Part shown: one piece after another, positions 16,128 through 24,044 of the stretch | Layout: the number at the start of each line of letters is the position of its first letter | Numbering within the stretch: the first letter of the stretch is position 1 | NCBI RefSeq assembly: GCF_013363995.1 | Contig: NZ_JABWGO010000003.1 | Span: 372,001-436,000, forward strand | Origin: Nonomuraea rhodomycinica | GTDB taxonomy: Bacteria > Actinomycetota > Actinomycetes > Streptosporangiales > Streptosporangiaceae | Reading direction: 5' to 3' | DNA length: 64,000 nucleotides | The notes under the pieces: model-generated | The model's input: only the letters and a program-made list of their open reading frames with translations | Databases searched by the model: none | What the model was told of the DNA's origin: nothing | Translations under genes and position numbers: made by a program

Positions 16128-16760
16128 ATGCCGATCGACAAGGAGGTGGCGGCCCGCGCGGCGCTGCGGCTGCTGGAGGAGGACGGGCTGGACAAGCTCA
16201 CCGTGCGCAGGGTCGCCTCGGCGCTCGGCGTCCAGGCGCCGGCGCTGTACTGGCACTTCGCCGACAAGCGGGCGCTGCTCGACCAGGTCGTCGACGTCAT
16301 GCTCGCCCCCGCCGCCGGGGAGCTGGACCGTCCCGCCGCCGGGGAGCCGTGGTGGGAGTGGCTGGAGCGCTCGCTCCGCGCGTTGCGGCGCGCCCTGCTC
16401 GCCCACCGCGACGGGGCCCGCGTGGCAGCCGGCGCGGACCTCACGCGCGCCGTCGCGATGGGGACGTTCGCCGAGCGGATCACCGAGGTGCTGCACGGCG
16501 CGGGCTTCGGCCTGGCGGACGCCTCGCGGGCGGCGGGCGCGCTGGTCCACTTCGTCGTCGGCCGCGCCCTGGAGGAGCAGTCGCGGCCCGCGCCCGAGGA
16601 GGAGGCGCGCGCGGTGGAGCGGGACGGCTTCCCCTTCCCGGTGCTCGCCGCCGCCCTGCGCGAACGCCACGCGGCGGGGATCACGCCGGAGGAGGACTTC
16701 GGCTACAGCCTCACGATCATGCTCACCGGCCTGCGGGCGCTGCGCGACCGGCTCGGCTGA
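16128..16760 (+). CDS. TetR regulator with tetracycline-repressor-type C-domain
   Basis: A 210-residue repressor: HTH residues 8-50 (LTVRRVASALGVQAPALYWHF, the exact style of tetracycline repressors) and a TetR_C-like domain with HRDGARVAAGADLTRA and GYSLTIMLTGLRALRDR. ATG 16128 follows GGGAGGAG. It diverges from the FAD monooxygenase, the same arrangement as repressor/antibiotic-modifying monooxygenase pairs. It should release the two CTTTAAC palindromes when it binds a hydrophobic ligand (inference). Confidence 0.9.
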   Translation: MPIDKEVAARAALRLLEEDGLDKLTVRRVASALGVQAPALYWHFADKRALLDQVVDVMLAPAAGELDRPAAGEPWWEWLERSLRALRRALLAHRDGARVAAGADLTRAVAMGTFAERITEVLHGAGFGLADASRAAGALVHFVVGRALEEQSRPAPEEEARAVERDGFPFPVLAAALRERHAAGITPEEDFGYSLTIMLTGLRALRDRLG

Positions 16761-16778
16761 GCGCCGCCGCCGTCCCTG

Positions 16779-16837
16779 GTTGCGTACGACATGCCGGTGT
16801 GCGTACAGTGTTCGCAAGCGCGAGTGATGTACGCAAC
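16779..16837. promoter_or_regulatory. TGCGTAC half-sites before the serine hydrolase
   Basis: GTTGCGTAC (16779-16787) and GTACGCAAC (16829-16837) are perfect inverse copies, with a third TGCGTAC at 16800-16806. The half-site differs from the CTTTAAC palindromes next door but resembles the operator at 8764, so the controlling regulator may not be the adjacent TetR. Confidence 0.55.
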
Positions 16838-16852
16838 GAGAGGGCGGCCACC

Positions 16853-18139
16853 ATGCCGAAGACCACCACCTGGGACATGAGCGGCACCTGGGACTCCACG
16901 GGGGGATGGGCCACCCAGGGCAGGGCCGAGGAGCACGCCCCGGTGCCCGGCGGCGGCCTGTCCACGGCCGGGCTCGACCGCATGCGCGAGGTGCTGGCCC
17001 GGCCGGTCGGGTCCGGCGCCGTCCCGGGCCTCGTCGCCCTCGTCGGCCGTGGCGAGGAGACGCACGTCGAGGTCATGGGGACCCTGAGCGCCGGGGGCCA
17101 CGAGCCCATGCGCAGGGACACGATCTTCCGCATGGCCTCCGCCACCAAGCCCGTCACGGCCGCCGCCGCGATGGTCCTGGTCGAGGAGTGCCGGCTGCGG
17201 CTCGACGACCCCGTCGACCCATGGCTGCCCGAGCTGGCCGACCGGCGGGTCCTGAGGAGCCTGGACGCGCCGCTCGACGACACCGTGCCGGCCCATCGGC
17301 CGATCACCCTGCGCGACCTGCTGACCTTCACCTTCGGCTTCGGCGCCGTGCCGGCGCCCCCGGACACGTACCCCGTCCAGGTGGCGATCCGCGAGCTGGG
17401 CCTCGACACGACCGCGCCGGACTTCGGGCCCGACGAGTGGATCAGGCGGCTGGGCGAGCTGCCGCTCATGCGCCAGCCGGGCGAGCTGTGGCAGTACCAC
17501 ACCGGCTCCGACGTCCTCGGCGTGCTCGTCGCCAGGGTCGCGGGACAGCCGTTCGAGACGTTCCTGCGCGAGAGGATCCTCGACCCGCTCGGCATGAAGG
17601 ACACCGGCTTCCACGTCCCCGCGGACGAGATCCACCGGCTGCCCGTGTGCTACGCCCACGACCCGGAGACGGGCGGGCTGACGGTGTGGGACGAGGCCGC
17701 CGGCGGCCGGTACAGCCGGCCTCCCGTGTTCGCGGCGGGCGGCGACGGCCTGGTCTCGACGGCCGACGACTACCACGCCTTCTACCGCATGCTGCTCGGC
17801 AAGGGCGCGCTCGGCGGCGTGCGCGTCCTGTCGCGCGCCTCGGTCGAGCTCATGACCGGCGACCGGCTCACGCCCGCGCAGAAGACGGAGAAGGACGCCT
17901 TCGGCGACCACTTCGGCCGCCACGGCGGCTACGGCTTCGGCATGGCGGTCCGCACCCACCGGCGCGACCTGGCCTCGCCGGGCCAGTTCGGCTGGGACGG
18001 CGGCCTCGGCACGAGCGCGTACGCCGACCCCGCCGAGGGGCTCGTCGGCGTCCTGCTCACCCAGACGGCCCAGGACTCCCCGGACACGCCCAACCTCATC
18101 AGGGACTTCTGGACCGCCGCCTACCAGACCCTCGCCTGA
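16853..18139 (+). CDS. serine beta-lactamase-fold hydrolase (class C/esterase-like)
   Basis: A 428-residue protein of the beta-lactamase/EstB fold. SxxK is S96-A-T-K99 in RMASATKPVTAA, the Tyr motif is in WQYHTGSDVLG (about residue 218), and WDGGLGTS stands where KTG/HxG occurs. No signal peptide is visible (start MPKTTTWDMSG), so a cytoplasmic esterase or amidase is more likely than a resistance beta-lactamase. ATG 16853 has only a weak upstream AGAGGG. It faces the carotenoid oxygenase gene across a hairpin. Confidence 0.85.
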   Translation: MPKTTTWDMSGTWDSTGGWATQGRAEEHAPVPGGGLSTAGLDRMREVLARPVGSGAVPGLVALVGRGEETHVEVMGTLSAGGHEPMRRDTIFRMASATKPVTAAAAMVLVEECRLRLDDPVDPWLPELADRRVLRSLDAPLDDTVPAHRPITLRDLLTFTFGFGAVPAPPDTYPVQVAIRELGLDTTAPDFGPDEWIRRLGELPLMRQPGELWQYHTGSDVLGVLVARVAGQPFETFLRERILDPLGMKDTGFHVPADEIHRLPVCYAHDPETGGLTVWDEAAGGRYSRPPVFAAGGDGLVSTADDYHAFYRMLLGKGALGGVRVLSRASVELMTGDRLTPAQKTEKDAFGDHFGRHGGYGFGMAVRTHRRDLASPGQFGWDGGLGTSAYADPAEGLVGVLLTQTAQDSPDTPNLIRDFWTAAYQTLA

Positions 18140-18155
18140 CCCCCTGCCAGCACCT

Positions 18156-18176
18156 CGCCCTGTCGCGGGGAGGGCG
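18156..18176. terminator. possible bidirectional terminator hairpin
   Basis: CGCCCT (18156-18161) pairs with AGGGCG (18171-18176) over a 9-base loop, between the convergent hydrolase and carotenoid oxygenase genes. There is no U-run, which is common for GC-rich actinobacterial terminators. Confidence 0.4.
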
Positions 18177-19553
18177 TCAGGACGCGGGGTCGGGGATCCA
18201 GCTCCCGTGGAAGCCCGCCGGGACGCGGCGCGGCAGCCGCACCGAGGCCGTGCGCGACAGGTCGGCGGCGTCCAGCACCAGCAGCTCGGAGCCCTGCCCG
18301 GCACGGTCGGTGACGATCGACAGCAGCCAGCCCTCGTCCTCCGCCCGGGCGCCCTCGGCCGCCACGAACACCGCCTCGCCCGGCACCAGGTCCGGGCCGA
18401 GCTCCAGCGCCGCCGAGGAGCCGGAGCGCAGGTCGTGCTTCACGATCGCGTCGGCGGCGGCGGTGTAGAGGTAGCGGTGCGCGTGACCGGTGCGGGCGTC
18501 GTCGTGGGTGGGGAACTCCACGGGCCGGTCGTCGAGCGGCTCCTCCTTGGCCGTCCCGGAGGCCGGGTCCAGGGTCCAGCGGTGCAGCCGGGAGCTTCCG
18601 GTGGCCGCCGCCCGGACCGGGGCGTTCGCGACGGTCGCGGCGGACGGATCGGCCTGGCCGCCGATACTCGGCCAGAACGCGGTGAAGTCCGCCGGCCGGT
18701 AGCGGACGCCGTCCACGACCACCCGCCCGGCCGCGTCCTCGTACGCGTTGCCGACGTGGAAGACGTAACAGGGATCGACGTCGAACCACCGCACCGGGCC
18801 GCCGGCCCTCGGCATCACGCCGAGCCGCGCCCCGTAGGCGTCGTCCCAGCGGAACGGCATGCCCCCGCCCCCGCGCGCCAGGGCCATGTCGAAGACCACC
18901 GGCAGGTCCAGCCACACGACGTGGCCGGCGGTGACGGCGAAGTCGTGCATCATCGTCGGGCCCGGCACCTCCACCTCGCGGCTCTCCACCAGCCGCCCGC
19001 CGGCCGACAGCCGGTGGTAGGTGAGGTAAGGCGGGACGAGCCCGTACCCGAAGAACAGCAGCTCCCCGGTGACCGGATCCTCCTTGGGGTGGGCGGTCAT
19101 CCCGCCCTTCAGCAGCCCGCCGAAGTCGCACGGCCCCACCGTGTCCAGCTCGGGGGTCAGCTCGTACGGCAGGCCGGTCTCGACCAGCGCGAGGATGCGG
19201 CCGGCGTGCGGCACGACGTGGGTGTTGGCCGGGACGGCCGCGTGGTCGAACGTGCCGTCGGGGCGGACGAACCGGGCGCCGTCCGTGAACTTCGTGGTGC
19301 GCACCCAGCGGTTGCGGTACCACTCGGCGCGGCCGTCGCGCAGCCGCACGCCGTGGACCATGCCGGGCCCGGTGAACCAGTGCGCCGACGGGGTGCCCGG
19401 CAGCGGGTTGGGGCCGTTGCGGAAGTAGCGGCCGGTCAGCTCGGGCGGCAGGACGCCCTCGACCGGCAGGCCGGCCGCGTCGATCTCGTCGGGGACGGGG
19501 GCGCGGTGGCCCTCCAGCCACAGGGACGGGGAGGTTCCGTTCGGCCGGTTCAT
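18177..19553 (-). CDS. carotenoid cleavage oxygenase family enzyme
   Basis: A 458-residue iron-dependent oxygenase of the RPE65/carotenoid-cleavage family, which splits C=C bonds of carotenoids or stilbenes. It starts with the family entry GRYFRNGPNPLPG and keeps the iron ligands: His in GGMTAHPKEDP, MMHDFAVT, CYVFHVGNAYED and the C-terminal GFHGSWIP. ATG 19553 begins MNRPNGTSPS. The small membrane-protein gene is 64 bp upstream, and a PadR regulator diverges from that, so the two may form a PadR-controlled operon. No carotenoid biosynthesis gene is in the window. Confidence 0.93.
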   Translation of the reverse strand: MNRPNGTSPSLWLEGHRAPVPDEIDAAGLPVEGVLPPELTGRYFRNGPNPLPGTPSAHWFTGPGMVHGVRLRDGRAEWYRNRWVRTTKFTDGARFVRPDGTFDHAAVPANTHVVPHAGRILALVETGLPYELTPELDTVGPCDFGGLLKGGMTAHPKEDPVTGELLFFGYGLVPPYLTYHRLSAGGRLVESREVEVPGPTMMHDFAVTAGHVVWLDLPVVFDMALARGGGGMPFRWDDAYGARLGVMPRAGGPVRWFDVDPCYVFHVGNAYEDAAGRVVVDGVRYRPADFTAFWPSIGGQADPSAATVANAPVRAAATGSSRLHRWTLDPASGTAKEEPLDDRPVEFPTHDDARTGHAHRYLYTAAADAIVKHDLRSGSSAALELGPDLVPGEAVFVAAEGARAEDEGWLLSIVTDRAGQGSELLVLDAADLSRTASVRLPRRVPAGFHGSWIPDPAS

Positions 19554-19617
19554 CTCGGTGCTCCTCACAGGCTCAGCGGGGTGGCTTCGGGCGGCAGGCG
19601 TCTTTGGGCGGCAGGCG

Positions 19618-20202
19618 TCAGAGGGTCGGCCGCGTCGCGGCGGCCGCCGCCGCGCGCTCCCGGGCCCGCGCGGTGTAGCGCGCGGTGAAGACGGCGGGCA
19701 GGGTGAACCCGGCGACCTTGCAGGCGACCAGCACGGCCACGGCCTGCGGCGCCCAGTGCTGCACGCAGGCCAGCGCAATCGCGGTGAGCGTGAAGCCCAC
19801 GGCCCACGCCCTGGTGATGACCACGTTGATCTGCCGGAACCGCTCCGTGGCGGCGATGTGCGCCTCGACCTGGCGGCGCGCGATGCCCTCGGTGAACGGG
19901 CGGCCGGCGGCCAGGGTGCCCCACGCGGTGACGGCGAGCCACGCGATGGCCAGCGACGCGCCGTAGCCCAGCACCGGCGAGCCCGGCGCGGCGAACGAGA
20001 GCGCGGTCAGCAGCGCCATGTAGACAGTGGTCGAGGTCTCCAGGATCAGCGCGTTCCACGCGATGCCGGAGCGCAGCCGGTCGAGGGCGAGCAGGACGAG
20101 CGCGGCGGCCAGGCCGGTGATCGCGCCGGTGCGGGCGTCGAACCCGCTGACGACGGCGAGGGCGATCCAGGGGAGAAAGGTCCGGCCGTAGTACTTCAGC
20201 AT
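19618..20202 (-). CDS. small multi-pass membrane protein
   Basis: A 194-residue protein with about five hydrophobic segments and the pattern seen in actinobacterial intracellular-septation-like (VC0807-type) proteins: GRTFLPWIALAVVSG, RSGIAWNALILETSTTVYMAL, RRQVEAHIAATERFRQINVV. No catalytic motif is seen. ATG 20202 follows GGAGG with 7-base spacing. It shares strand and probably transcript with the carotenoid oxygenase and faces PadR, so a role in a membrane-associated isoprenoid step or efflux is conceivable but unproven. Confidence 0.7.
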   Translation of the reverse strand: MLKYYGRTFLPWIALAVVSGFDARTGAITGLAAALVLLALDRLRSGIAWNALILETSTTVYMALLTALSFAAPGSPVLGYGASLAIAWLAVTAWGTLAAGRPFTEGIARRQVEAHIAATERFRQINVVITRAWAVGFTLTAIALACVQHWAPQAVAVLVACKVAGFTLPAVFTARYTARARERAAAAAATRPTL

Positions 20203-20229
20203 GACGTCGCCTCCAGACGACATTCCAAC

Positions 20230-20271
20230 TTTGACACGTCGAACTTAGACCTTCCAGTTTTGACATGTCAA
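20230..20271. promoter_or_regulatory. PadR-type operators
   Basis: The perfect palindrome TTGACATGTCAA (20260-20271) and a degenerate copy TTTGACACGTCGAA (20230-20243) lie between the divergent membrane-protein and PadR genes. TTGACA also serves as a -35 hexamer, so PadR binding would block transcription. Confidence 0.7.
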
Positions 20272-20294
20272 TCCTGAGAGGTAGAGTTCCGGTC

Positions 20295-20846
20295 ATGAGC
20301 CTGCGGCATGCGGTCCTCGGCCTGATCGTGGAACTCGACGGCGCGAGCGGCTACGACCTGATGAAACTCTTCGAGATCTCGCTGGCGAACGTGTGGACGG
20401 CGACCCAGAGCCAGGTGTACGGCGAGCTGGCCAAGCTCACGGCCGACGGCCTCATCGAGGTCGCCGCCGAGGGGCCGCGCGGGCGCAAGGAGTACCGGGC
20501 GACGGACGCGGGGCGCGACGAGCTGCGCCGGTGGCTGGTCGAGGAGCAGCCCCGGCCCGCGCGGCGCGACGGGGTGCTGCTGAAGGTGTTCTTCCTCGGG
20601 CAGCTCGAACCCGAGCGGGCCCGCGCGTACCTGCGCGACAGCGCCGCGACCATGGGGGAGCGGCGCGACGGCCTGGCCGCGCTCCAGCAGGAGGTGACGT
20701 GGGGCGACGACAACCTGTCGCTCTACGGGCGGCTGACCCTGGAGTACGGCCGGCGCTTCTTCGCGATGCGCAAGGAGTGGGCCGAGTGGGCGGAGGCCGA
20801 ACTGGCCCGCCACGCCGCGCCGCCCGAGGACGCGGACCGCGCCTAG
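20295..20846 (+). CDS. PadR family transcriptional regulator
   Basis: A 183-residue PadR: N-terminal winged helix (LRHAVLGLIVELDGASGYDL, then QSQVYGELAKLTADGLIEV, residues 4-75) and the C-terminal helical dimerisation domain (Vir_act_alpha_C). PadR proteins usually repress phenolic-acid or efflux genes. ATG 20295 is chosen because the upstream in-frame codons overlap the operator. The stop codon lies inside a 25-bp tandem repeat. Confidence 0.9.
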   Translation: MSLRHAVLGLIVELDGASGYDLMKLFEISLANVWTATQSQVYGELAKLTADGLIEVAAEGPRGRKEYRATDAGRDELRRWLVEEQPRPARRDGVLLKVFFLGQLEPERARAYLRDSAATMGERRDGLAALQQEVTWGDDNLSLYGRLTLEYGRRFFAMRKEWAEWAEAELARHAAPPEDADRA

Positions 20847-20940
20847 CGCACCCGGTGCGGACCGCGTCTAGCGCACCCGGCGCGGACCGCGTCTAGCGCA
20901 CCCGGCGCGGACCGCGTCTAGCGCACTGCGTGCGGACCGC
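20832..20940. repeat. 25-bp tandem repeat across two gene ends
   Basis: Four units beginning GCGGACCGCG at 20832, 20857, 20882 and 20907, plus a partial copy at 20932. The array contains the PadR stop and encodes the last residues of the convergent dehydrogenase. Confidence 0.92.
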
Positions 20941-21847
20941 TCGCGCCTGCGACGGGCTTCCCGGCTGCGGTCTGGTGGGCCCCGGTGCGGGCCTCGATGG
21001 CGTGCAGGACCGCCACCATGTCGGCCGCGCCGTGCCCGAGCTCCACGGTCTCGCCGAACAGGTCGTGGCAGACGTCCAGCAGGGGCGAGGCCAGGCCCGA
21101 CGCCCGGGCCGCCTCGGCGATCAGCCGGTTGTTCTTCAGCACGTCCAGCGCCGCGGCCTGCACCGCGAAGTCGCGGGCCAGCAGCTTGGGCGCCTTCATC
21201 CGGGACACGGCGCTGGCCATCGGCCCGGCGTCCAGGACGTCGAGGAACCGCCGGCGGTCCAGGCCGTGCCGGTCGGCGAAGTGGTACGCCTCGGTGAGCC
21301 CGGTGACCATGGTGATGAGGAACAGGTTCACCGCGAGCTTCGTCAGCAGCGCGCCCGGCACCGGCCCGCAGACGAACGTCTCCCGGCACATCGGCGCCAG
21401 CAGCGGCGCCACCTCCTCGACGTCGGCGGGCTCCCCGCCCAGCATCGCCACGAGCCGCCCGGCCTCGGCGGGTTCGCGCGAGCCGGAGACGGGCGCCTCG
21501 ACGTAGCCGCCGCCCGCCGCCCGGACGTCCTCCTCCAGCTCCCGCGAGTGGTCCGGCGAGGTCGTGCCCATGTGGACGACGACGCGTCCCGCCACGCGGT
21601 CGGCGCAGGCGGGCGTGCCCCGGCCCAGGACGGCGTCCATGGCCGCCTCGTCCGCCAGCATGAGGAACACCACCCGGGCCCGCCCGAACACCTCGCCGGG
21701 GCCGGACGCGACGTGGGCGCCGGCCGCGCGCAGCGGCTCGGCCCGGGACGGGCTGCGGTTCCACACCACGAGCGGCGTCCCGGCGCGGGCCAGGTTGAGC
21801 GCCATCGGCTGTCCCATGACCCCGAGACCGATGAACCCCACGTCCAC
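20918..21847 (-). CDS. 3-hydroxyisobutyrate-dehydrogenase-family oxidoreductase
   Basis: A 309-residue beta-hydroxyacid dehydrogenase: N-terminal Rossmann motif GFIGLGVMGQPMALNLARAG (residues 4-23), substrate motif VEAPVSGSREPAEAG near 118 and catalytic Lys in LLTKLAVNLFL near 168. It acts on a small beta-hydroxy acid or imine; which one is unknown. GTG 21847 is the only start that keeps the Rossmann motif. The tail (ASGPHAVR) is encoded by tandem-repeat DNA. Diverges from an LmrA-type TetR across two palindromes. Confidence 0.9.
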   Translation of the reverse strand: MDVGFIGLGVMGQPMALNLARAGTPLVVWNRSPSRAEPLRAAGAHVASGPGEVFGRARVVFLMLADEAAMDAVLGRGTPACADRVAGRVVVHMGTTSPDHSRELEEDVRAAGGGYVEAPVSGSREPAEAGRLVAMLGGEPADVEEVAPLLAPMCRETFVCGPVPGALLTKLAVNLFLITMVTGLTEAYHFADRHGLDRRRFLDVLDAGPMASAVSRMKAPKLLARDFAVQAAALDVLKNNRLIAEAARASGLASPLLDVCHDLFGETVELGHGAADMVAVLHAIEARTGAHQTAAGKPVAGASGPHAVR

Positions 21848-21882
21848 GACGCACCACCACCCGCCCGTGCGACCAGCCTGTC

Positions 21883-21925
21883 TATGACAGTCGTCATACT
21901 AGAACGCGATATGACAAGCGTCATA
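21883..21925. promoter_or_regulatory. double TATGAC operator
   Basis: Two perfect palindromes, TATGAC-N4-GTCATA, at 21883-21898 and 21910-21925, 27 bp centre to centre. They lie between the divergent dehydrogenase and TetR genes, and similar sites are known for LmrA/YxaF-type TetR proteins. Confidence 0.8.
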
Positions 21926-22070
21926 GAGGGGGCGGTAGTCTTTCCCCGGAACGCGGATGTCCGAGCCGCGAGGCACTCGTGAAGCACGCCGCCGCGATCA
22001 GGCGGTCCCGGCGGCCTGGGCCTCAGGGTGGATCGTGGCCGGGGCGGGACGGCGGAGGCGGGAGGCCGGG

Positions 22071-22670
22071 ATGACGGACAAGGAGCGGGGGCCGCGGGAG
22101 CGGATGGTGTTCAGCGCGGCGCAGCTCATCCGCCGCGACGGGGTCGCCGCCACCGGGATGCGCGACGTGGTCGCCCACGCCCGGGCGCCCCGGGGCTCGC
22201 TGCGCCACTACTTCCCGGGCGGCAAGGAGCAGCTCGTCAACGAGGCCGTGGACTGGGCGGGCCGCTACGCCGCCGGCCGCGTCGCCCGGTTCCTGGCCGG
22301 CATGCCGGAGCCGTCGCCGAGCCGGTTGTTCGCCGCGATGGCCGCGCAGTGGATCGACGAGTACGGCTCGGCGGGGTTCGAGGCGGGCGGGTGTCCCGTC
22401 GCGGCGGCGACCGTGGACTGCTCGGAGGCGGCCGAGTCCACCCGGGAGGCCGCGGCGGCCGCGTTCGCCCGCTGGACCGCGCCGGTCGCGCGGGCGCTGG
22501 CGGACATGGGCGTGCCCGCCGCCCGGGCCGAACCGCTCGCCACCCTGATGATCAGCGCGCTGGAGGGGGCGATCCTCATCGCCCGGGCCGAGCGTGACGT
22601 GCGCGCCCTGACGACCGTGACCCGCGAGCTGGGTCCCCTCCTGGACGCCGCCGCCACCCCTCGGAGCTGA
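22071..22670 (+). CDS. TetR regulator, LmrA/YxaF type
   Basis: A 199-residue repressor: HTH residues 10-55 (GVAATGMRDVVAHARAPRGSLRHYFPGGK) and the LmrA-like C-terminus with the signature GCPVAAATVD (about residue 107). ATG 22071 follows GGAGGCCGGG; a longer frame from 21957 has no good ribosome site. Its divergent partner is the dehydrogenase and its likely operators are the TATGAC palindromes. The stop codon lies in the first unit of a 16-bp repeat. Confidence 0.9.
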   Translation: MTDKERGPRERMVFSAAQLIRRDGVAATGMRDVVAHARAPRGSLRHYFPGGKEQLVNEAVDWAGRYAAGRVARFLAGMPEPSPSRLFAAMAAQWIDEYGSAGFEAGGCPVAAATVDCSEAAESTREAAAAAFARWTAPVARALADMGVPAARAEPLATLMISALEGAILIARAERDVRALTTVTRELGPLLDAAATPRS

Positions 22671-22759
22671 CCGTCCGAGGAGCTGACCGTCAGAGGATCT
22701 GACCGTCCGAGGAGCTGACCGTCCGAGGAGCTGACCGTCCGAGGACCTGACCGTCCGAA
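22664..22759. repeat. 16-bp tandem repeat, six copies
   Basis: Six head-to-tail units of GAGCTGACCGTCCGAG with single-base variants. The first unit contains the TetR stop codon. The array fills the gap to the convergent glycosylase gene. Confidence 0.92.
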
Positions 22760-22785
22760 CCCGCCCGAGGGGGCCGTCTCCCGCC

Positions 22786-23613
22786 TCAGCCGGCCACGCG
22801 CAGGTAGTGCGCCCAGTACCCCTGCCACGGCCCGTACCCGGCGGCCAGTTCCCGCAGCTCGCGCTCGCCGAGCGTCCGCCCGTAGGCGGCAGCGGCCGAG
22901 CGCGCCAGCTCCCGGTCGATCGGCGCCTCCTCCATCCGCCCCAGCCCGCGGATGAGGATGAACGACGCCGACCACGGCCCGATCCCCGGCAGTCCCAGCA
23001 GGAACGCCTTGACCTCCTCGTACGGCCCGTGACGCAGGAACGTCTCGTCGGTCTCCGCCCACTTCTCCAGCGCCGCGCGCAGCCGGCCCGCCTTGCGCGG
23101 GTCGCCGGCCAGGCCGGCGGGCGTCTCCAGGAGCTGGCCGACGTCCGGGAAGGCGCCGTACGGGTTGCCGGCGTGGGCGACGATGGCGGCCTTGGCGCGG
23201 GCCGCGGCCCGCATCGGCGTCCGCTGGCACAGGACGGCCCACACCAGGTTCTCCACCGGCGACGGGAACTTGACCTGGTGGTAGCCGCGCAGCCGCTCGA
23301 CCACCGGGCGGAACCCCTCGTCGGCGGCCTGGTAGAAGCCGGTCAGGTCGTCGTCCAGGCTGAGGTGGAACCTGATCCGGTCGGCCGCCGCCGTGACGAC
23401 CTCGTCGGTCAGGGGATCGGGGGACTCCAGCTCGCAGCGCAGGCCGGTCCCGGCGGGGGACAGGCGCGCCCGTACCGTGTGCCCGGCCACCCGGTACGCC
23501 TTCACCAGCGTCGTCCCGGTGATCTCCTGCTCGCCGGCGGCGGGCGGGAAGCGGGCGAGGAAACGCAGGGACGCGCCGAAGTCGAAGGGGGCGCGGGCGC
23601 CCAGGAGCATCAT
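22786..23613 (-). CDS. DNA-3-methyladenine glycosylase II-like (AlkA family)
   Basis: A 275-residue helix-hairpin-helix glycosylase that would excise alkylated bases. An N-terminal AlkA_N-like domain (residues 1-110) precedes the HhH-GPD domain: CQRTPMRAAARAKAAIV, the hairpin LPGIGPWSASFILIRGLG (about residue 210) and the catalytic Asp in APIDREL. ATG 23613 overlaps the MarR stop as ATGA. It is the third gene of an SRPBCC-MarR-glycosylase operon, so expression should respond to the MarR ligand. Confidence 0.9.
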   Translation of the reverse strand: MMLLGARAPFDFGASLRFLARFPPAAGEQEITGTTLVKAYRVAGHTVRARLSPAGTGLRCELESPDPLTDEVVTAAADRIRFHLSLDDDLTGFYQAADEGFRPVVERLRGYHQVKFPSPVENLVWAVLCQRTPMRAAARAKAAIVAHAGNPYGAFPDVGQLLETPAGLAGDPRKAGRLRAALEKWAETDETFLRHGPYEEVKAFLLGLPGIGPWSASFILIRGLGRMEEAPIDRELARSAAAAYGRTLGERELRELAAGYGPWQGYWAHYLRVAG

Positions 23614-24044
23614 CGGTGTTCCTCCTCCGCCAGCGCGCGCAGCGTCGAGACCAGCGCGGGCGGGTCCGGCGCCGCCGCGAAGAACGCCGCGTCGGTGCGC
23701 TCCACCTCGGCGACGGCCCGCTCGATCAGCTCGCGGCCCCGGTCGGTGACCCGCAGCAGCTTGGCGCGGCTGTCGGCCGGGTCGGTCTCGCGGACGAGAA
23801 GGCCCTTGTCCTCCAGCTTGCGCAGCACCTGGGAGGCCATCTTCACGTCGGCGCCGGCCTGCCGGGCCACGCTGAGCTGGTTCGGCCGGCCGCCCTGCCG
23901 GTTCAGCCACCACGCGCACGCCAGCAGGACGAACTGGACGTGCGTCAGGTCGAAGGGCTCCAGGGCCGCCGTGACGGCCCGCTGCCAGCGCAGCGTGATC
24001 CGCCACAGCAGGAAGCCCGGGCTGTCGTCCGGGGTGAGGCTCAC
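23610..24044 (-). CDS. MarR family transcriptional regulator
   Basis: A 144-residue winged-helix repressor: LTHVQFVLLACAWWLNRQ, the recognition region QLSVARQAGADVKMASQVLRKLEDKGLL (residues 50-78) and a wing with DPADSRAKLLRVTDRG. GTG 24044 overlaps the upstream SRPBCC stop (GTGA) and its own stop overlaps the glycosylase start (ATGA). It probably binds the 31-bp palindrome upstream of the operon. Confidence 0.9.
   Translation of the reverse strand: MSLTPDDSPGFLLWRITLRWQRAVTAALEPFDLTHVQFVLLACAWWLNRQGGRPNQLSVARQAGADVKMASQVLRKLEDKGLLVRETDPADSRAKLLRVTDRGRELIERAVAEVERTDAAFFAAAPDPPALVSTLRALAEEEHR

Noticed and set aside
16853..18139. Antibiotic-resistance beta-lactamase
   Set aside because: No signal peptide, and the Tyr and KTG regions differ from true class C enzymes; an intracellular esterase-like hydrolase is safer.
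9250..20202. A secondary-metabolite gene cluster
   Set aside because: A P450, FAD hydroxylase, carotenoid oxygenase and transporters occur, but there is no polyketide synthase, peptide synthetase, terpene cyclase or ribosomal-peptide core, and each enzyme has its own regulator.
20832..22759. CRISPR-like arrays
   Set aside because: The repeats are head-to-tail with no unique spacers and unit lengths of 16 or 25 bp, so they are simple tandem repeats.
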